From contig NC_057922.1 in NCBI RefSeq assembly GCF_018873765.1, positions 10,677,563 to 10,741,562 on the forward strand: 64,000 bases of DNA, written 5' to 3'. This DNA is from Telopea speciosissima. Taxonomy: Eukaryota; Streptophyta; Magnoliopsida; Proteales; Proteaceae. Position numbers and translations under genes: made by a program. This document shows positions 60,139 to 64,000 of the stretch, one piece after another; the stretch's first letter is position 1; every line of letters starts with the position of its first letter. The notes beneath the pieces are model-generated. The model was not told where the DNA came from, ran no database searches, and was given only the letters and a program-made list of their open reading frames with translations.

Positions 60139-62187
60139 TTAAGCTTTGGCCCAGTCAATTGCTCTCTTTCCTTGTGAGTAGCTCCGGAAGAATTCTTCTT
60201 CATAGTCTTTCACCTTCACCTTTCTGAACAACCTGGGCCTAACCTCATCGATCAACACATCTGCTGGTTCGATCTCTTTCACATTTTCTGGTGCGTAGAA
60301 CATGGCTAAAGAGATTCTTTCTCTTTCAGGATTTGTTAACACCCTATGCATTGGGCTCTTGAATATTCCATTGCTCATTATCTGCAAGAATCAGTTCCAA
60401 AATTTCCACAAATATCTCAAGTACCTGAATGAAGTTTGTAAGAGAAAAAAGGACAAGTGATCTGGCTGATATATCAACCCGGACATATCCTTGTTGAAAC
60501 CATAAATGAAGGCTGCCTCCCAAGCTGATGTGCACAATAGTACAAGAAAGAAAAGGGACAGGAAAATATACCTCTATTTGATCTGCTACATTGATGAGCA
60601 GAGCATAAGGGACGATGGGAACTTTGATCCATTGGCCATCTTTTAGGACTTGCAGTCCTTCCACTTCTGGGTCTTGCAAGACGATGGTAATTACGCCACC
60701 ATCAGTATGAGGTTTGATCCCATAAACAAGATCGGGTCTCGAACAAGGAGGGTAGTTGTTAAACCTTGCATAAGTTCTGTCCTGATCGCCAATCTGGTTC
60801 ACAAAGTAATTCTCTTCTAAACCTAACACCCTTGCCGTCGCCTTGATAGTGGCTTGGGCTACCAAACTTGTCTTCATGCTATATTCATGCAAGATTTCTC
60901 TGCAATTGTCATGGTTAAAAATGGTGTTAAGTATAAGGTTTATAATCCTTTCTTCAATTAAGGGAATATATGTAACTCTCATTGTTAGGATTTTCTCAAA
61001 TTTGGAAAGTATCTTTCCACCTTGAACTAAACCCCCATCCACCCATTCTTTTTGTGTTTCTCTACTGATGGACATCATTTTCTGTATCTCTTTGAAAGCA
61101 ATAGATCTAAGCAGACAAAATGAGAACTTATTACAGAAAGGAGGCCCCAGGGGAAACTCTACAGCAAAGAAGACCCCAACAGTATTACTGCAATCCTTGT
61201 GGATTCCCCTATTCTAGCTTAGTCATTCTGCCTCTGTTACGCGATCTAGTCCCCCAGGAGAGAGATCCAAAGAAAGCCCAGAGAATCAGAGATGGAGCTG
61301 CCTAATCAGGCATACTTTCTTGATCTAGAAACCCATCAACACATCATGGTCGTGAATCCCCCTCGATGACCAGTTGCTGAGAGCCAAGCTCCAGAGCTCC
61401 CCTGCAGGACATAGAGACGGCTCAAGAAAGCCATGACAGCTGAACCTGAGCTGCACTAAGTATATCCTACTGACCATGGTGTTACAGTTGGGTAAGCCAG
61501 ACATCAAACATTAACCGTGCATCTACCAATATGAGATGAGTTATAGTGAAAGCACCTGAAGCGAACAGGATTGTCGGGCCAATAGCGGAAATTCCTCTGG
61601 TTTTCTGGTCGGACTAGGAGGTAGAGTCGATCAGACCAGTTAAGAACCTGATCGTCTGAAACAACACTGTCAGTCCCATACGAGTCAATGCTGCCATCAA
61701 TTCCAGTGTACTTGAGTTTCTCTTCCGTCGGAAGATCAAAGAACCCTTTTGCAACGTTGCGCAACTCATCAAGGAGAGAGCTTGGAATCCCATGTCCAAT
61801 TGCCTGAAATTTCATAAACAAATCTAGTGGGGCCTTTTTATTTCTATAATAACTAAAAGAACTAATATCTGTAAGAGAAGGAGAGTAGACGAAACACTTC
61901 AAAACTGTATTAATGAGTACCTGGAAGAAGCCCCAAGAACGGAGTGCAGATCCAAGCTTCTCCATCTCTGCTTCTTTCTCATTTGCAGGTGTTGAAGGAG
62001 AGGATAGGAGTTGGAGATCGACAGTTGGGATTGAAGAAGAGAGAGAAGGATTGCCATCGATGGTTTCGTTGTGGTCACCGTCTCTGATTATGTATCTCGG
62101 CGGTGGTTCTCTGCCGTTGATTGCTGCAAGTTCCTGTACGGGCTTTCCAAGTTGCGGTTCTTGGTCAGAGCCAAGACTTGAGGCCAT
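60139..62187 (-). CDS. 2-oxoglutarate/Fe(II)-dependent dioxygenase, copy B
   Basis: Minus-strand exons: 62187-61921, 61803-61556, 60899-60572 and 60381-60139, GT-AG, 361 aa. Exons 2-4 have exactly the lengths of copy A (248, 328 and 243 bp). Exon 1 is 24 bp longer because the start is MASSLGSDQEPQLGKP. An in-frame ATG at 62307 exists upstream, but that extension is not conserved in copy A, so 62187 is preferred. The iron ligands H236, D238 and H293 and the R303-x-S305 motif are intact. Protein differences from copy A are few and scattered (for example FNNYPPC versus FNYYPPC, YAPENVKEIEP versus YLLEIVKEIEP). Both copies look functional, with the same inferred class and unknown substrate. Confidence 0.92.
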
Positions 62188-62247
62188 GTTGCCTCTCAAC
62201 TTCAGTAAATGATCATGACCACTGCATGCGGAGAATTTATAGCCTTT
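62172..62247. repeat. Start-region repeat 1 of dioxygenase copy B
   Basis: AAGACTTGAGGCCATGTTG.. then AGTAAATGATCATGACC and GGAGAATTTATAG. This recurs in diverged form at 62645-62725 (AAGACTTGAGGACATGTTG, AATAAATGATCATTGACGG, GAAGAATTTATGG). The second copy is closer to the start region of copy A. It therefore looks as if the initiation region of B was duplicated and the outer copy was left behind upstream. Confidence 0.65.
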
Positions 62248-62308
62248 CTTATTTCCAATTTTGGCATCTTTCCCTGTTCCTACCTTTCCGGGAGGGCACG
62301 AGGGCAAC

Positions 62309-62375
62309 CAGACACATGGGGCGGGATGGGGCCGGGCAGGGCCGTCATTTTGGGATGCCCATCCCCATGTATCTG
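62309..62375. repeat. Short hairpin in the copy B promoter
   Basis: CCAGACACATGGGGCGGGATG pairs with CATCCCCATGTATCTGG around a GC-rich loop containing GGGCCGGGCAGGGC. It is probably the core of a GC-rich fold-back element, like the one upstream of copy A but at a different place. Confidence 0.55.
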
Positions 62376-62466
62376 GACAGAAAATATAAGCGGATCAAGG
62401 AAATCAGGCAATTTAAATTTAAATTGACTTTGACTCCATTTATTTCTATGGGTACTGGACCATGAT

Positions 62467-62652
62467 TGTCTACGGTACGCTGTCCATAACGGCCTGGGCG
62501 GCCAGAGTGCCAGACACATCGCCCTGTGCATTGTCTGCCTTATTCCTGTTACAGTGCCTTGTCCGAGCCAAGGGTAAGACGGACATTGCATATGACAATG
62601 TGTCTGACCACACAAGCCTTTACGGGCACGCCGTAGAGGATCTGAATTGGTG
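62467..62652. mobile_element. GC-rich fold-back MITE in the copy B promoter
   Basis: About 186 bp. GTCTACGGTACGC and CAGACACATCGCC..TGCATTGTCTGCCTTA at the left pair with TAAGACGGACATTGCATATG, CAATGTGTCTG and GCGTGCC..GTAGAG..C at the right, with several mismatches. It separates the two start-region repeats. Confidence 0.6.
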
Positions 62653-62725
62653 AAGACTTGAGGACATGTTGAGAACTTGATCAAATTGAATAAATGATCA
62701 TTGACGGAGACATGTGAAGAATTTA
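62645..62725. repeat. Start-region repeat 2 (outer, orphan)
   Basis: A diverged second copy of 62172-62247. On the minus strand it contains an orphan ATGTCCTCAAGTC, resembling the MSS start of the dioxygenases but leading into the fold-back element, so it does not encode the enzyme. Confidence 0.6.
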
Positions 62726-63334
62726 TGGACTTTCAAATGTTTTATGGAAGAGCCATCGATAGTGATGGATGAATTAGTGATCTGATAAGTCTTACCATTG
62801 CTCGAATTTCATATGATACTATTTGTTAGGGATTTGGATAGAATTCATCTTTAAAACTAGACGTCAAGGAGAAAAGTGTCCAAGTACTTATAAACCCTCC
62901 ACATAACCCAACATACTTGACCTGATATGTGATACAAATATGTGGCCTATGTACATAACCATCCATGAAACCTGCTCCAAAAATTTTTTATTGTTAATCT
63001 TCTATAATCAATACATTAAGGTTATAATAAAGCTTTCTTCTTATCTATAATGACGAATAGATGTACTGTATCAATTTTTTTGAGTTGGGGACTTTGGAGT
63101 TTGCAATCGATCTACATTTGTTTATGTGAAATGATTTCTTGAACCTACTACCTATCACTTAGGAAAGAACTCTAGTAGGGGTCTATTATCGGCCACTTGG
63201 TAGGAATGGAGGATGGAGCCCAAATTTTCCCGCAGATAGTATTTAAAAGTGCAAGATAACGTTAATTGGTTGTGTAGCCCTTGCATCACTGTGAGAGTCA
63301 TGAGAGTGCACACCGAAGCATTAGTTTGGATTGA

Positions 63335-64000
63335 CCAGTATCAATATCGGCTTCGACTCATACAATTCGACCAATCCAATACAATACCTCATTCCATATT
63401 CATCAATGGTCATGCCTATCTCGCAATATTTTGGTTTATAAATGGGTCCAGTCCCTCTCTCTTTTGATCAATTTCTTGGTTTGATTCCATTGCTAGCCTG
63501 ACAGAAACAACTATCAGGCTGGCTCACAGTCCTATTTGAAGGGTGTAGTTTGGATTAAGGGTATCAATCGATTGGGCCTAATCCGTCTCCTCCAATTTAA
63601 GATTCTATATTGTTACCGACCATTTAGGTAATTGGGCCTCGTAGCTCAGGGCATAGACATACTTTTATGTTGTCATCGGTTACCAGTCCATAATCGGATT
63701 AACGATAATAGGGTTTTAAATGGATTAATTGGTTAATCGGGCTCTAAATGAGCCATATCTGGTTATAATCGAATCATAAACAGGGTAGGTTAACGATTAC
63801 GGTAGGCCACGGGCCAAAGTTCCAACCCCACCCTCACAGTCCTACTAAGGTCAGGGTTATTTTTCCATTCAATACATTCAAAAGAAGAAACTTGTTTTCA
63901 GTGGTGATGAGAAATATATAACTGGATCAAAGCGGATGGTTAATAGTACCTGAAACCATTGGGATTTTTCAGCCTGTAGGGCGGCCCTGGCTGAGCCCGG
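63335..64000. other. Intergenic, no gene seen
   Basis: Beyond the right edge of duplication unit B. It contains TTAATCGGGCTC / GGTTATAATCGAATC words of a repetitive type and no coding exon that I can support. Confidence 0.4.

Larger units (their letters stand above)
59800..63334. repeat. Segmental duplication, unit B
   Basis: Homologous to 52220-57080. It keeps the dioxygenase gene, its 3' neighbour fragment and upstream blocks (62740-62860 with 55615-55950; 62920-63334 with 56660-57080). It lacks the A-specific hairpin and RNase H fragment but contains its own promoter rearrangement (62248-62650). The left breakpoint lies inside the plus-strand gene fragment, which continues leftwards only in B, so B keeps the older arrangement there. 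Confidence 0.85.

Noticed and set aside
60344-61078. A 244-codon minus-strand open frame covering dioxygenase exon 3 plus flanking intron
   Set aside because: It reads through both introns. Copy A shows the true exon limits, and the conserved protein resumes only with the spliced model (60899-60572).
62188-62307. Upstream in-frame ATG adding 40 residues to dioxygenase copy B
   Set aside because: The extension is absent from copy A, is not family-like, and lies in the rearranged promoter region.

Overview
This is an AT-rich plant nuclear window. It has introns with GT-AG borders, plant-type 3' ends and a heavy load of plant mobile elements (Mutator-type MITEs with 9-bp target duplications, Tourist-like and hAT-like elements, an Au-family SINE, LINE and Copia relics). 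The proteins are those of a flowering plant. The divergent gene content suggests a dicot, perhaps an early-diverging eudicot, but this is an impression and not a proof.

Five genes can be modelled with consistent reading phase. (1) A 237-aa RING-H2 protein on the minus strand (5908-7543; the 5' end may extend further). (2) VPS11, the RING-bearing core subunit of the HOPS/CORVET vacuolar tethering complexes, on the plus strand (23540-38525, five exons, 962 aa). Its last intron is 9.4 kb and full of transposon debris. (3) A type I vacuolar H+-pyrophosphatase on the plus strand (46135-50621, eight exons, 765 aa). (4, 5) Two nearly identical 2-oxoglutarate/Fe(II) dioxygenases on the minus strand (52551-54597, 353 aa; 60139-62187, 361 aa), each with four exons, carried on a segmental duplication (52220-57080 and 59800-63334).

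Layout. 1-5900: repeats only (Copia RNase H relic, MITEs). 5.9-7.6 kb: RING gene. 8.1-10.0 kb: LINE tail, then a ribosomal protein L15 pseudogene split by a transposon. 10.5-17.6 kb: nested transposons, where two Mutator-like elements sit side by side inside an older hAT-like copy. 17.7-18.1 kb: a broken copy of VPS11 exon 1 and its upstream region. 19.7-20.7 kb: a SINE, then an ABI5/ABF-like bZIP gene fragment. 21-22.4 kb: LINE relic. 23.5-38.9 kb: VPS11. 40.5-43.2 kb: MITE, Copia gag relic and a Pack-MULE that has captured the first coding exon of a SAP30/AFR-like gene. 46-50.8 kb: the proton pyrophosphatase. 52-63.3 kb: the duplicated dioxygenase segment with a co-duplicated gene fragment on the other strand.

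The genes do not form a pathway. VPS11 and the H+-PPase both serve the vacuole, but nothing in the sequence says their adjacency is functional. The unusual material lies in the rearrangements: Pack-MULE capture, nested insertions, the partial VPS11 duplication, and a dioxygenase duplication whose promoters carry different hairpin elements. I found no wholly new biological system. I found no tRNA or rRNA genes and no CRISPR arrays. All gene names rest on protein family recognition from memory, not on a database search.
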